From Ammonifex sp. (GTDB lineage Bacteria; Bacillota; Desulfotomaculia; Desulfotomaculales; DYER01), in contig DYER01000074.1 of assembly GCA_020725605.1 (NCBI GenBank), positions 1 to 32,732 on the forward strand: 32,732 nt of DNA. Reading direction: 5' to 3'. Positions 1-9,591 of the stretch are shown here, in pieces. How positions within the stretch are numbered: the stretch's first letter is position 1; every line of letters starts with the position of its first letter. The notes under the pieces were generated by a model, which worked only from the letters and a program-made list of their open reading frames with translations, had not been told where the DNA came from and made no database searches. Position numbers and translations under genes: made by a program.

Positions 1-899
1 CGGGCCGCGCCGAAGAAGCGCTTGGGCTTGTGCAGGGCCGTGGGATCCAGGCCTCCGGAGAGGGTGCGCCCGCTGGGGGGTACCACCAGGTTGTGGGCCC
101 GCCCCAGCCGGGTGATGCTGTCGAGCAGAATCACCACGTCCTTCTTGTGTTCCACCAGCCTCTTAGCCCGTTCCAGTACCATTTCGGCGACCCTAACGTG
201 ATTTTCGGGAGGCTCGTCGAAGGTGGAGCTCACGACCTCGGCCTGCACGGAGCGCTGTATGTCCGTGACCTCTTCCGGGCGCTCGTCGATGAGGAGAATG
301 ATGAGGACTATTTCCGGGTGGTTGGCGGTGATGCTGTTGGCGATTTCCTTTAAAAGAGTGGTCTTCCCGGCCTTGGGCGGCGCCACGATCAGGCCCCGCT
401 GACCCTTACCGATGGGCGCGATCAAGTCAATCAGGCGCGGCGACAGCCGGTCCGGCCTGGTCTCCAGCCTGATCCTTTCCTGGGGATACAGGGGTGTCAG
501 GGCGTCGAAGTGCACGCGCTCGGGGATGGTCTCGGGGTCCGCGCCGTTCACCCTTTCCACGCGCAGCAGTGCCAGGTACCTTTCGTTGTCCTTCGGCCGC
601 CGTACCTGGCCCGCCACCAGGTCTCCGGTGCGCAAATCGAACCTCCGGATCTGGGAGGCGGACACGTAGACGTCCTCGTTGCTGGGCAGGTACTGAAAGG
701 GGCGCAGGAACCCGTAGCCCTCGGGCAGGATCTCCAGCACGCCCTCCATGAACAGCAGGCCCGTCTTTTCCGCCTGGACCTTCATAATGGCGTGGATGAG
801 TTCCGATTTCCGTAGGCGCGAATAACCGGAGATCTCGAGTTCCTTAGCTATCTTATACAATTCTGCCATAGTCTTACTTTCAAGGTCGGACAAATACAC
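1..899 (-). CDS. rho: Transcription termination factor Rho (C-terminus cut by window edge)
   Basis: Rho is the hexameric RNA-dependent ATPase that terminates transcription. The first 299 codons are present; about 120 C-terminal residues lie outside the window. In order there is an N-terminal helical domain, a cold-shock-type RNA-binding domain (about residues 50-120), then the ATPase core with the Walker A segment PPKAGKTT near residue 173, followed by DERPEE and [13 protein letters not shown], all typical of Rho. I chose GTG at 899 because GGAGGG lies 6 nt upstream and the resulting start ([18 protein letters not shown]) matches the family. An internal ATG at 869 would drop LSDLESKT. The gene closes the spo0F-fba-tal-rho order known from Bacillus but has its own promoter and a long leader. 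Identity is certain. Confidence 0.97.
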   Translation of the reverse strand, partial: MYLSDLESKTMAELYKIAKELEISGYSRLRKSELIHAIMKVQAEKTGLLFMEGVLEILPEGYGFLRPFQYLPSNEDVYVSASQIRRFDLRTGDLVAGQVRRPKDNERYLALLRVERVNGADPETIPERVHFDALTPLYPQERIRLETRPDRLSPRLIDLIAPIGKGQRGLIVAPPKAGKTTLLKEIANSITANHPEIVLIILLIDERPEEVTDIQRSVQAEVVSSTFDEPPENHVRVAEMVLERAKRLVEHKKDVVILLDSITRLGRAHNLVVPPSGRTLSGGLDPTALHKPKRFFGAA

Positions 900-1171
900 A
901 TCAGACCCTCCGTCCGTTTCTCAGGGTAGGTATGTCCGGCCGTCCGGCCCCTTATTCACCTCCCGCCGGCGGCCACACGGCCATACGGTTGTACGCGTGA
1001 GAGGGAACCCGAAAAGGACGGGCAATCGCCGCATGTGGAGGATCGGGAAGCAATCCGGTCCCTCGCTGAAGCTCGAACGACCTCACCAGGTGGCTGTTTG
1101 AAGGCTCTTGGGGTTTGGGGTTACCTCGTGCCCGCGCGCCGGCCGCGCCGGCACAAAGGTCTCGCACCTGT
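900..1171 (-). promoter_or_regulatory. Long structured 5' leader of rho
   Basis: About 265 nt separate the predicted transcription start (near 1165) from the rho GTG. The leader can fold: ACCT/AGGT and GTGCC/GGCAC arms pair around a GC-rich loop at about 1105-1165. I recognise no known riboswitch class. A weak 82-codon open frame (952-1200) crosses the promoter and has no family resemblance, so I do not call it. A role in Rho autoregulation is inference. Confidence 0.4.
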
Positions 1172-1200
1172 AGTATAAAACCGGATACGGCCGCCGTCAA
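1172..1200 (-). promoter_or_regulatory. SigA-type promoter of rho
   Basis: On the minus strand a -35 box TTGACG (1195-1200), a 17-nt spacer and a -10 box TATACT (1172-1177) sit 22 nt after the transaldolase stop. Expected transcription start is near 1165. Confidence 0.7.
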
Positions 1201-1221
1201 TAGCCCCGCGGGGGGCCGCCG

Positions 1222-1881
1222 CTAACGGCCCCGGGGCACCGTGGCCCAGTCGGCGAGGAACCTGGCGATTCCCTGGTCGGTGAGGGGGTGGCGCAGCATC
1301 TGGAGCAACACCGCATAGGGTACCGTGGCAATATGGGCCCCCGCGCGGGCCGCCGCCAGCACGTGGACGGGGTGGCGGATGCTGGCCGCGATTACCCGCG
1401 TGGTCAGACCATGAACATCAAAAATCCGGACGATGTCCTCGACCAGGCCGGTACCCTCGTGCCCCACGTCGTCCAGGCGACCCACAAAGGGACTCACGTA
1501 AGTGGCACCGGCCAGGGCCGCCAGCAGGGCCTGCAGGGGAGAAAATACCAGGGTGACGTTGGTTTTGACGCCTTCCGCGCTCAAAACCCGCACGGCCTTC
1601 AAGCCCTCGGCCGTAATCGGGATCTTGACCACGACGTTGGGGTGGATGGCCGCGAGGTCCCGGGCCTCGGCCACCATGGCGCCGGACTCCTGCGAGACGG
1701 CCTCCACGCTTACCGGCCCGTTGACGACGGAGACGATCTCCGCGACTATCTCGGAGAGCGGCCGTTTTTCCCGCGCCACCAGGGTAGGGTTGGTGGTAAC
1801 CCCGGAAATGACCCCCAGCGCGCACGCCTCGCGTATTTCGTTTACGTTGGCCGTATCGAGAAATAGTTTAATCTTCGCCAC
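1222..1881 (-). CDS. tal: Short transaldolase (TalC / fructose-6-phosphate aldolase family)
   Basis: This cytosolic enzyme of the short transaldolase family either transfers dihydroxyacetone units between sugar phosphates or acts as a fructose-6-phosphate aldolase; sequence alone does not separate the two. About 216-219 residues is the usual length. Visible family marks are KLFLDTANV at the start, GVTTNPTL, and VVVKIP with the Schiff-base lysine (Lys83 counted from the ATT discussed next). The start is uncertain. GTG at 1881 is annotated, but its only purine-rich sequence directly abuts it. An ATT at 1872 has GGGGGG eight nt upstream and would give exactly (M)KLFLDTAN, the usual family N-terminus. 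The frame stays open to 1947 without a ribosome-binding site. It follows fba closely and is likely cotranscribed with it. Confidence 0.9.
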   Translation of the reverse strand: MAKIKLFLDTANVNEIREACALGVISGVTTNPTLVAREKRPLSEIVAEIVSVVNGPVSVEAVSQESGAMVAEARDLAAIHPNVVVKIPITAEGLKAVRVLSAEGVKTNVTLVFSPLQALLAALAGATYVSPFVGRLDDVGHEGTGLVEDIVRIFDVHGLTTRVIAASIRHPVHVLAAARAGAHIATVPYAVLLQMLRHPLTDQGIARFLADWATVPRGR

Positions 1882-1962
1882 CCCCCAAGGCGATATAACT
1901 CGGCGTTTCCGGGCCGCGGCCCAAATACGTCGCGGCCCACCGTCCACTCAAAGCATACCGCA

Positions 1963-2820
1963 TCAGCCGGCCCGGCCCGCGCAGCCGAAGACGCGCATCT
2001 TGTGGCGGATGACCTCCACCGCGGCCTCGCGCGCCGGTCCGAGGATTTTCCTGGGATCTATCTCTTCGGGGCGGGCCGCCAGTTCCCGCCGCACGGTCCC
2101 CACGAAGGCTTCCCTGATGTCGGTATCGATGTTGATTTTCCTAACACCCAGGCGCACGGCCTCTTGAATAGCCTCGTCGGGCACTCCCGAGGAGCCGTGC
2201 AGCACCAGGGGAATTCGCACCCGCTCCTTTATGAGCGCCAGGCGCGGAAAGTCCAACTGCGGCGTACCGCGGTAGCGCCCGTGGGCCGTGCCGACGGACA
2301 CGGCGAGGGCGTCCACGCCGGTGCGGTCCACAAAATAGGTGGCCTCGTCGGGGTCCGTGAACAGGGCCTCCCGTTCGGCCACCGAGATTTCGTCCTCGGT
2401 GCCCACGATGCGGCCCAGCTCCCCCTCCACCGAAACCCCGACGGCCCTGGCCACCGCCACCACACGCGCCGTCAGCGCCACGTTCTCCTCCAGGGGCAGC
2501 GCCGACCCGTCGATCATGACCGAAGTGAAGCCCGCCCGGAGGCAGGCCACGGCCTGCTCGAAGCTGGTGCCGTGATCCAGGTGCAGGACTACGGGGACCC
2601 GCGCCGCATCCGCCGCCGTTCTGGCCAGGGCCGTGATGTAGGGCAGGCCCGCATACTTAATGGCTCCCTGGCTGGCCTGGAGGATGACCGGGGCCCTCTC
2701 GGCTTCCGCGGCCGCTATGATGGCCTGGACCAGTTCCATGTTGTGGCAGTTGAACGCGCCGACGGCATAGCCCCCGACCTCGGCGGCCCCCAGCACGTCA
2801 CGCAGGGTTACCAGGCCCAC
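1963..2820 (-). CDS. fba: Class II fructose-bisphosphate aldolase
   Basis: A zinc-dependent class II aldolase that interconverts fructose 1,6-bisphosphate with dihydroxyacetone phosphate and glyceraldehyde 3-phosphate in glycolysis and gluconeogenesis. Family marks are YAVGAFNCHNME near the N-terminus, VVLHLDHGTS with the catalytic Asp and zinc His, VEGELGRIVGTED, the zinc His segments SVGTAHG and LVLHGSSG, and KINIDTDIR. At 285 residues it is complete. I chose GTG at 2820 because GGGGGG is 8 nt upstream and the protein begins MGLVTLRDVL, like relatives. A GTG at 2829 overlaps that ribosome-binding site. It sits between a cysteine-rich protein and transaldolase, within the conserved spo0F-fba-tal-rho order. 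Confidence 0.95.
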   Translation of the reverse strand: MGLVTLRDVLGAAEVGGYAVGAFNCHNMELVQAIIAAAEAERAPVILQASQGAIKYAGLPYITALARTAADAARVPVVLHLDHGTSFEQAVACLRAGFTSVMIDGSALPLEENVALTARVVAVARAVGVSVEGELGRIVGTEDEISVAEREALFTDPDEATYFVDRTGVDALAVSVGTAHGRYRGTPQLDFPRLALIKERVRIPLVLHGSSGVPDEAIQEAVRLGVRKINIDTDIREAFVGTVRRELAARPEEIDPRKILGPAREAAVEVIRHKMRVFGCAGRAG

Positions 2821-2853
2821 CGTCACCACCCCCCGTTCCGATTATGCCCGCCC

Positions 2854-3489
2854 TCAGGGTCTTTTACGCCTGGGCCGCGCATTGCGCGCGTGGCGCTCCA
2901 CCGCCGAAAGCCTCAGGTGCCGCATGCGCCTGAGGCGCGACACGTCTTCCGGCACCACGGCCCGCACGATGCGGGTGGCACCGCAGTCACGGCAGACCAG
3001 TTGCACGCGGTCGGGAAAGATCGTAACTTCCACCCAGCGGCAACCGCATCCACAGGTGATGAGACCGCCGTCGGCCATGCTGTAGATGCGGCTCAAAACC
3101 TGATACATGATTTCCGGATTTTGAAAGAAGGTAGCCTCGCCGCCGGGTGCCTCCGCTGCGGGGCAGACCGCCTCCTCAATCTGCTCCCGACGGCCGAAGT
3201 GGGCCAGTATCAATCCGGTCTCGGGGCAGTGCAAGGCCGCGACGTTCGGCCGCCAGATTTCCCGCCCCGTAACCTCGATTTCGTGCACCCCCACGCAGAC
3301 CACACAGGGAATCTCCACCAGGTACCGCCCGCAACCCCGGGCGCTCACGGCCAGAAGGAGCCCACTACAGCGGCAGCCGAACTCTACCCGGCCGTTTTTG
3401 CCAATCGCGAAGCGGGAGAGGCGCCGCAGTTCCAGTTTGCCGCACTCCGGGCACCGTACGGCGACGCCGATTTCACCATCGAACAGCAC
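2854..3489 (-). CDS. Cysteine-rich protein of unknown function with paired-Cys metal-binding motifs
   Basis: I do not recognise this 211-residue protein. It contains many cysteine pairs: CPECGK near the N-terminus, CRC, CVVC, a central GCGCRW segment, and CRDCGATR, which look like two or three zinc-ribbon knuckles. The C-terminus is strongly basic (RRMRHLRL... ending RPRRKRP), which suggests nucleic-acid binding. GTG at 3489 was chosen because AAGGAGGT stands 6 nt upstream. A longer frame to 3528 would add residues with no ribosome-binding site. It lies 35 nt after spo0F and 33 nt before fba on the same strand, so it is probably cotranscribed. In Bacillus spo0F and fba are adjacent, so this gene is an insertion in that order. 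Function is unknown. Confidence 0.8.
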   Translation of the reverse strand: MLFDGEIGVAVRCPECGKLELRRLSRFAIGKNGRVEFGCRCSGLLLAVSARGCGRYLVEIPCVVCVGVHEIEVTGREIWRPNVAALHCPETGLILAHFGRREQIEEAVCPAAEAPGGEATFFQNPEIMYQVLSRIYSMADGGLITCGCGCRWVEVTIFPDRVQLVCRDCGATRIVRAVVPEDVSRLRRMRHLRLSAVERHARNARPRRKRP

Positions 3490-3524
3490 GGCGGTACCTC
3501 CTTGGGACCCGTCGTCCAACCAAC

Positions 3525-3935
3525 TCAAAGGTTAGTTCGCCGCCCCGTCTCGATTTCCTCCCGGAAATCTCCGGCTTGCGTTCCCTTAAGAAGGGCGTTC
3601 ACCACCTGGCGCACGTCACTCAGGCTGAAGGGTTTGAGCAGGTACTGGTGGACGCCCAGGGCCGCCGCGGCCTCCTGCCACCCGGCTTCACCGTAGGCCG
3701 TCATTAACACCACGGGCAGCGTGGGATGCAGGCGCCGGATTTCGCGCAAAACCTCCAGGCCGTCCATCCCCGGCATCTTCAGGTCCAGCAGCACAGCCCC
3801 CGGGCAAAAACCCCGCAACAGTTCCAGGGCCTCGCGCCCGCTACTGGCTGCCCGCACCCGGCACCCCAACCCGTCAAGGGCTTCCGCCAGCAGGCGACGT
3901 ATGGCGGGTCGATCGTCGACCACCAGGACCTCCAT
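3525..3935 (-). CDS. spo0F: Spo0F-like single-domain response regulator
   Basis: A 136-residue stand-alone receiver domain with no output domain, as in the sporulation phosphorelay carrier Spo0F. The receiver signature is complete: acidic pair Asp7-Asp8 (VVDDRP), phosphoacceptor Asp51 (LLDLKMPGMDG), Thr79 (MTAYG) and Lys101 (LLKPF). ATG at 3935 is the start: GGGGGGATT precedes it and it begins right at the first receiver strand. Position next to fba and tal matches the conserved spo0F-fba-tal neighbourhood in Firmicutes, and the window also carries spore genes. No histidine kinase or Spo0B partner is visible here. The phosphorelay role is inferred from context; a CheY-like role cannot be excluded. 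Confidence 0.8.
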   Translation of the reverse strand: MEVLVVDDRPAIRRLLAEALDGLGCRVRAASSGREALELLRGFCPGAVLLDLKMPGMDGLEVLREIRRLHPTLPVVLMTAYGEAGWQEAAAALGVHQYLLKPFSLSDVRQVVNALLKGTQAGDFREEIETGRRTNL

Positions 3936-3960
3936 GCTGTAATCCCCCCGGTGCCCGTAT

Positions 3961-4572
3961 TCAGGGAATCCCCAGATGCGCCCCCACGCCGGCCAGCAGG
4001 CTCGCGGCGGCCGCCAAGACACCCAATGCGAGGGCCGCCGGCGGCACCAGCACCACCAGGGCGGCCCGCGCCGTGGTCAGACCGTGCACCTCCCTCACCC
4101 CGAGGATTAGCAGTACCACGGTCCAGATGAAAATTCCCAGAGCCACAGGAACCGTAAGCCCCACACGCAAGTAGCCGGGTAGCCATGTGACAAGTAAGTG
4201 CCACGGAACGAGTACGAGGGTGGGAAGGGACGCCAGCCCGTACACCGTGAACACCCCGCGGGCGGACCCCCGGCCGCCGAAGAACTCAGCCACCAGGTGT
4301 AGCAGGCCGCTGTATACGAAGAGCTTGGCGAGGGCCCACGCTAAGAACATTACCGCCACCGCGAACCCGAACCCTCCGGAAACCGCAGCGAGCTGCGGGT
4401 GGGGCGCCAGCCTGGGCGTCGTGAGCACGGCCATAAGGGCCCCGGCCGCGCTAACCAGGAGGTACAAAAAAAGTGCCCGCCCGACGGGTGCGCTCACCGC
4501 GACCTCCCGAAAGGTCCGAACCGGGTGTAGATACACCCCGGCCACCAGGTCCGCCAGCACCGGAAGGCTCAC
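3961..4572 (-). CDS. Yip1-domain integral membrane protein
   Basis: A 203-residue membrane protein with about five hydrophobic segments (roughly residues 30-50, 66-88, 105-127, 136-158 and 168-195) and the N-terminal pattern LVAGVYLHPVRTFREVA, typical of bacterial Yip1-domain proteins of unknown role. The GTG start at 4572 overlaps the sppA stop codon (GTGA), with GAGGTG eight nt upstream, so the gene is translationally coupled to sppA. A GTG at 4575 is an equally possible start. The frame continues upstream to 4842, but that part overlaps sppA and lacks a ribosome-binding site. Coupling with a membrane peptidase suggests a membrane-quality or protein-turnover role, which is inference. Confidence 0.75.
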   Translation of the reverse strand: MSLPVLADLVAGVYLHPVRTFREVAVSAPVGRALFLYLLVSAAGALMAVLTTPRLAPHPQLAAVSGGFGFAVAVMFLAWALAKLFVYSGLLHLVAEFFGGRGSARGVFTVYGLASLPTLVLVPWHLLVTWLPGYLRVGLTVPVALGIFIWTVVLLILGVREVHGLTTARAALVVLVPPAALALGVLAAAASLLAGVGAHLGIP

Positions 4573-5465
4573 CACACCTTCACCTCTGCGGGCCGGCCCG
4601 GCAACCACCGGGCCACCAGGCCCTCGATCCCCCGGAGGAGACCGTACCACCAGGGTCGGGGCGTCAGCTCCACCACCACCGGCTCCTCCGGTACCCCCGC
4701 GGCCTCGGCCGCCCAGCGGATGGCCTCGTGCAGGTCCCCCAACTGGTCCACCAGACCAACCTCGAGGGCCTGGCGGCCGGTGAACACGCGCCCGTCCGCC
4801 AGCCCGCGTACCCTTTCCCGGTCCATGTGCCGGCCCGCGCAAACCACGTCCAGAAACTGCTGGTAAACGTCGTTCACCATGGACTGAAAAATGGCCCGCT
4901 CCTCGGGGGCCAGGGGCCGGGCCGGGGAACCCATGTCCTTGTACGGGCCGCTTTTGACGGTATCGACGCCGATGCCCAGCTTGCGGTAAAGTTCCGCGAG
5001 GTTGGCGGTCTCGATGATGACCCCGATGCTCCCGGTGAGGGACGCGGGATTGGCCACGATGCGGTCCGCGGCCGCCGCGATCCAGTACCCGCCGGAAGCG
5101 GCGGTGTCTCCCAGGGAGGCCACCACCGGCTTGCCCGCCCCCCGCAGCCGCTCGATGGCCCGGGTTATCTCCTGGGCCGCCGCCGCGCTACCCCCGGGGC
5201 TGTTGATGCGCAGGACGACCGCCCGCAAGTTGGGGTCCCGCCGCGCCCTGTCGAGCTGCGCGGCCACCTCCTCGGCCGAGGCGGTCATGCCGGCGAACTG
5301 GCCGCCCGCACCGGCGACCAGCACGCCCTCCACCCGTACCAGCCCCACACGACCCGCGCCCGGACGCCCGTCTTCCTTTGGGGCGGCCCGCAACAGCCCC
5401 GCCGCCACCAGGGACAGCACCACTACGACCCCCAGTACGATGACGAAAAGCCTCCGTCTTTCCAT
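4569..5465 (-). CDS. sppA: Signal peptide peptidase SppA (36 kDa type)
   Basis: A membrane-anchored serine peptidase with a Ser/Lys dyad that degrades leftover signal peptides. Its 298 residues start with a transmembrane anchor (about 6-26) after a basic MERRR. The ClpP-like S49 fold follows: INSPGGSA near 88-95, the catalytic Ser124 in TAASGGYWIA, and the general-base Lys176 in SGPYKDMGS. The 52-residue Ser-Lys spacing equals that of B. subtilis SppA (S147/K199). This is the single-domain Gram-positive form. It lies downstream of pyrG and is coupled by a stop/start overlap to the Yip1-like protein. The ATG start has a distant GAGGAC, so initiation may be modest. Confidence 0.93.
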   Translation of the reverse strand: MERRRLFVIVLGVVVVLSLVAAGLLRAAPKEDGRPGAGRVGLVRVEGVLVAGAGGQFAGMTASAEEVAAQLDRARRDPNLRAVVLRINSPGGSAAAAQEITRAIERLRGAGKPVVASLGDTAASGGYWIAAAADRIVANPASLTGSIGVIIETANLAELYRKLGIGVDTVKSGPYKDMGSPARPLAPEERAIFQSMVNDVYQQFLDVVCAGRHMDRERVRGLADGRVFTGRQALEVGLVDQLGDLHEAIRWAAEAAGVPEEPVVVELTPRPWWYGLLRGIEGLVARWLPGRPAEVKVW

Positions 5466-5583
5466 AAATCCGTGCCACCGTCCTCAATGCGCCATCACGC
5501 CGGTCTCCGTCAGTTTTCCGGCGGCTCGCTTGCGACGAGCGCCGGCCCGCGCTGTACCTAGTATGGCCGATGGGGGCCGTGCC

Positions 5584-7227
<1,644 letters not shown>

Positions 7228-8910
7228 TTACATGCGCTCCGGAGCCGCCACGCCCAGGAGGTTCAATCCGTTACGTAGCACGACACCCACGGCCCGCGCC
7301 AGCACCAGGCGGGCCGCCGTCAGGGCGCGGTCCTCCGAAATGATGCGATGGCTGTTGTAGAAGCTGTGGAAGGTCCCGGCCAGTTCGTGGAGGTAGTGGG
7401 CCAGCCGGTGCGGGGCCATTTCCTCGGCCGCCACGGCCACCTCCTCGGGAAAGGCCGCCACCCGCCGTACCAGGTCGAGTTCGGACTCGCTGTTGAGCAG
7501 GGACAGGTCTGCGTCCTGGGGCTGCGGAAGCATTACCCCCCTTTCGGTGGCCTGGCGCAACACGCTCGCGATGCGGGCGTGGGCATACTGCACGTAGTAC
7601 ACCGGGTTTTCGTTGCTCTGGGCCCGCGCCAGGTCCAGGTCGAACTCCAGGTGGCTGTCCGCGCTGCGCATCACGAAGAAGTAGCGTGCGGCGTCCCGGC
7701 CCACTTCCTCCATCAGTTCCTCCAGGGTCACCACCTGACCGGTGCGCTTGGACATGCGTACCACCTCGCCCCCGCGCACCAGCCGTACCAGTTGCATGAT
7801 GACCACGCGGAGCCGCTCCGGGTCGTAGCCCAGCGCGGCCATGGCCGCCCGCACCCGGCCCACGTGGCCGTGGTGGTCCGCCCCCCACACGTCGATGACG
7901 CGGTCGAAACCGCGGTCGAACTTGTTTTTGTGGTAGGCGATGTCGGCTGCGAAATAGGTCGGGACCCCGCTGGCCCGCACCACCACGTCGTCCTTGTCGG
8001 CCCCAAAGGCCGTGGCGCGAAACCACAGGGCGCCCTCGCGGTGGTAAAGGTAGCCGCGCCGCTCCAGTTCGGCCAGCACCTCCCGTACCGCCCCCCGCTC
8101 GTGCAGCTCCCGTTCCGAAAACCACACGTCGTAGTGCACGCCGAACTGTTCTAATGCGGCCTTCATACCGGCGAGCTTCTCGGCCAGGGCGAATTCTACG
8201 AGGGCCTGCCGGCGCTCCTCCGGGCCGGCCCGCAGGTACCGGTCGCCGTAGCGGGCGGCAAAAATGCGCACTGTGGCCACCAGATCCTCGCCGTGGTAGC
8301 CGTCCGGAGGTACCTCGGCCTCAAGACCCAGATGCTGCAAGTACCGGGCCTCGAGGGAGCGCCCAAAAAGCTCGATCTGGTGGCCGAAGTCGTTGATGTA
8401 GAACTCCCGGGTCACCCTGTACCCCACGAATTCCAGCAATGCGGCGATGCTATCCCCGAGGGCCGCCCCGCGCGCGTTGCCCATGTGAAGCAGGCCCGTG
8501 GGGTTGGCGCTTACGAACTCCACCTGCACGCGGCCTCCCCGCCCCCGGGAGCTGCGACCGTAGTCCCGGTCCAGGGCCACGGCCAGGGAGAGGGCCCGGT
8601 ACAGCCACGAGGGCTCCAGCCGGAAATTGATGAAGCCCGGTCCTGCCACGGTGACGTCCACGAGCGGCAGGCCCTCGCGGTCTAACCGGGCCACGATCTC
8701 TTCGGCCAGCCGCCGGGGGGGCTGGCCCGCGTGACGCGCCAGCAGCAGGGCCAGGTTGGTGGCGAAGTCTCCGTGCACCTTTTCCCGCGGCACTTCCACC
8801 ACAAACCCCGGGACCGTCGGGTCGCGACCGAGTTGGGCAAGCAAGGCCCCCGCGGCCGCACGCAGCCGCCGGCTTAAGTCATTGCGCATTTCCTGTACGA
8901 CGTCGGGCAT
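7228..8910 (-). CDS. argS: Arginyl-tRNA synthetase
   Basis: A class I aminoacyl-tRNA synthetase that charges tRNA-Arg. Its 560 residues comprise an N-terminal Add-1-like domain (about 1-110), the Rossmann catalytic domain with the HIGH-type motif HMGN (142-145, within ANPTGLLHMGNARG) and the KMSKS-equivalent MSKRT (386-390), and a DALR anticodon-binding domain with QYAHARIASVLR. It starts at ATG 8910 with AGGGTGAA upstream. A probable promoter overlaps the iorB stop. No T-box is seen in its short leader, although argS carries one in some Firmicutes. Confidence 0.98.
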   Translation of the reverse strand: MPDVVQEMRNDLSRRLRAAAGALLAQLGRDPTVPGFVVEVPREKVHGDFATNLALLLARHAGQPPRRLAEEIVARLDREGLPLVDVTVAGPGFINFRLEPSWLYRALSLAVALDRDYGRSSRGRGGRVQVEFVSANPTGLLHMGNARGAALGDSIAALLEFVGYRVTREFYINDFGHQIELFGRSLEARYLQHLGLEAEVPPDGYHGEDLVATVRIFAARYGDRYLRAGPEERRQALVEFALAEKLAGMKAALEQFGVHYDVWFSERELHERGAVREVLAELERRGYLYHREGALWFRATAFGADKDDVVVRASGVPTYFAADIAYHKNKFDRGFDRVIDVWGADHHGHVGRVRAAMAALGYDPERLRVVIMQLVRLVRGGEVVRMSKRTGQVVTLEELMEEVGRDAARYFFVMRSADSHLEFDLDLARAQSNENPVYYVQYAHARIASVLRQATERGVMLPQPQDADLSLLNSESELDLVRRVAAFPEEVAVAAEEMAPHRLAHYLHELAGTFHSFYNSHRIISEDRALTAARLVLARAVGVVLRNGLNLLGVAAPERM

Positions 8911-8947
8911 AGTAGGTTCACCCTGACGAAAAATTTACCCTTCAAGC

Positions 8948-8974
8948 TTAATACAGGCTCCCTGCAACTGTCAA
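8948..8974 (-). promoter_or_regulatory. Possible promoter of argS-pyrG
   Basis: On the minus strand a perfect -35 box TTGACA (8969-8974) overlaps the iorB stop codon. The best -10 candidate, TATTAA (8948-8953), gives only a 15-nt spacer, so the assignment is tentative. Confidence 0.4.
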
Positions 8975-9591
8975 GAAACCGGGACGCTGCCGCCCCGGGC
9001 CCGCGGCCCGGCGGCGGCACGGCCGAGGTCGAAGGCCCTGTGGTTGACCTCCCGGTAAGCAGGCGGTACCAGATCCTCCAGGGCCTGACTCCAGGCCTCC
9101 CCGGGTAGGTCGAGTTCCGCCGCCAGCGCGCCGACCAGCACCATGTTGACCGCCTTTGCGGAGCCGGCTTGGGCGGCCAGGCCGGGGCCGTCGACCACCA
9201 GGGTGCGGAAGCCCCGGGCCCGAATCGTGGCGGGTATTTCTTGCGGATAGGCGGCCGCTCCTGTTAGCACGGGCAGGGGATAGATGGTTTGCCGGTTAAG
9301 GATCACCATGGCCCCGGCTTTAAGCCGGGGCAACCAGCGCAGGCCCTCCAATTGTTCGAAGGCCACCAGCACGTCCGCGAAGGCGATCAGCGGCGAACGG
9401 ACACAGGGACCGAAGCGTACCTGGGTGACCACGCTGCCGCCCCGCTGCGCCATGCCGTGTACCTCGGATACCTTCACGTCCCGGCCGGCCAGTTGCGCCG
9501 CGCGGGCCAGCACCTTACCGGCCAGGATGGTCCCCTGTCCCCCCACACCGGCCAGCAGCACGTCGGTCGCGGCGTTACGCACGGTCTCCAT
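8971..9591 (-). CDS. iorB: Indolepyruvate:ferredoxin oxidoreductase, beta subunit
   Basis: The small gamma-type subunit of the oxygen-sensitive arylpyruvate oxidoreductase, which with IorA oxidises indole-, phenyl- or hydroxyphenylpyruvate to the aryl-acetyl-CoA and reduces ferredoxin. At 206 residues it has GVGGQGTILAGKVLA near the N-terminus, EVHGMAQRGGSVVTQVRFG and NMVLVGALA, all typical of the family. It overlaps iorA by 17 nt (ATG at 9591, iorA stop at 9575), indicating tight coupling. It ends the paaK-iorA-iorB unit. No strong terminator is visible before the argS promoter. Confidence 0.95.
   Translation of the reverse strand: METVRNAATDVLLAGVGGQGTILAGKVLARAAQLAGRDVKVSEVHGMAQRGGSVVTQVRFGPCVRSPLIAFADVLVAFEQLEGLRWLPRLKAGAMVILNRQTIYPLPVLTGAAAYPQEIPATIRARGFRTLVVDGPGLAAQAGSAKAVNMVLVGALAAELDLPGEAWSQALEDLVPPAYREVNHRAFDLGRAAAGPRARGGSVPVS

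Noticed and set aside
952-1200. 82-codon minus-strand frame before rho
   Set aside because: It begins upstream of the predicted transcription start, lacks a ribosome-binding site and shows no recognisable sequence; more likely part of the rho leader.
2002-3696. Long plus-strand open frame (564 codons) opposite fba and the cysteine-rich gene
   Set aside because: It is the antisense shadow of two well-supported minus-strand genes in GC-rich DNA, has no ribosome-binding site and resembles no family.
5540-5560. CATACTA sequence upstream of sppA resembling a SigG -10 box
   Set aside because: No matching -35 element at 17-18 nt, and sppA is not expected to be forespore specific.
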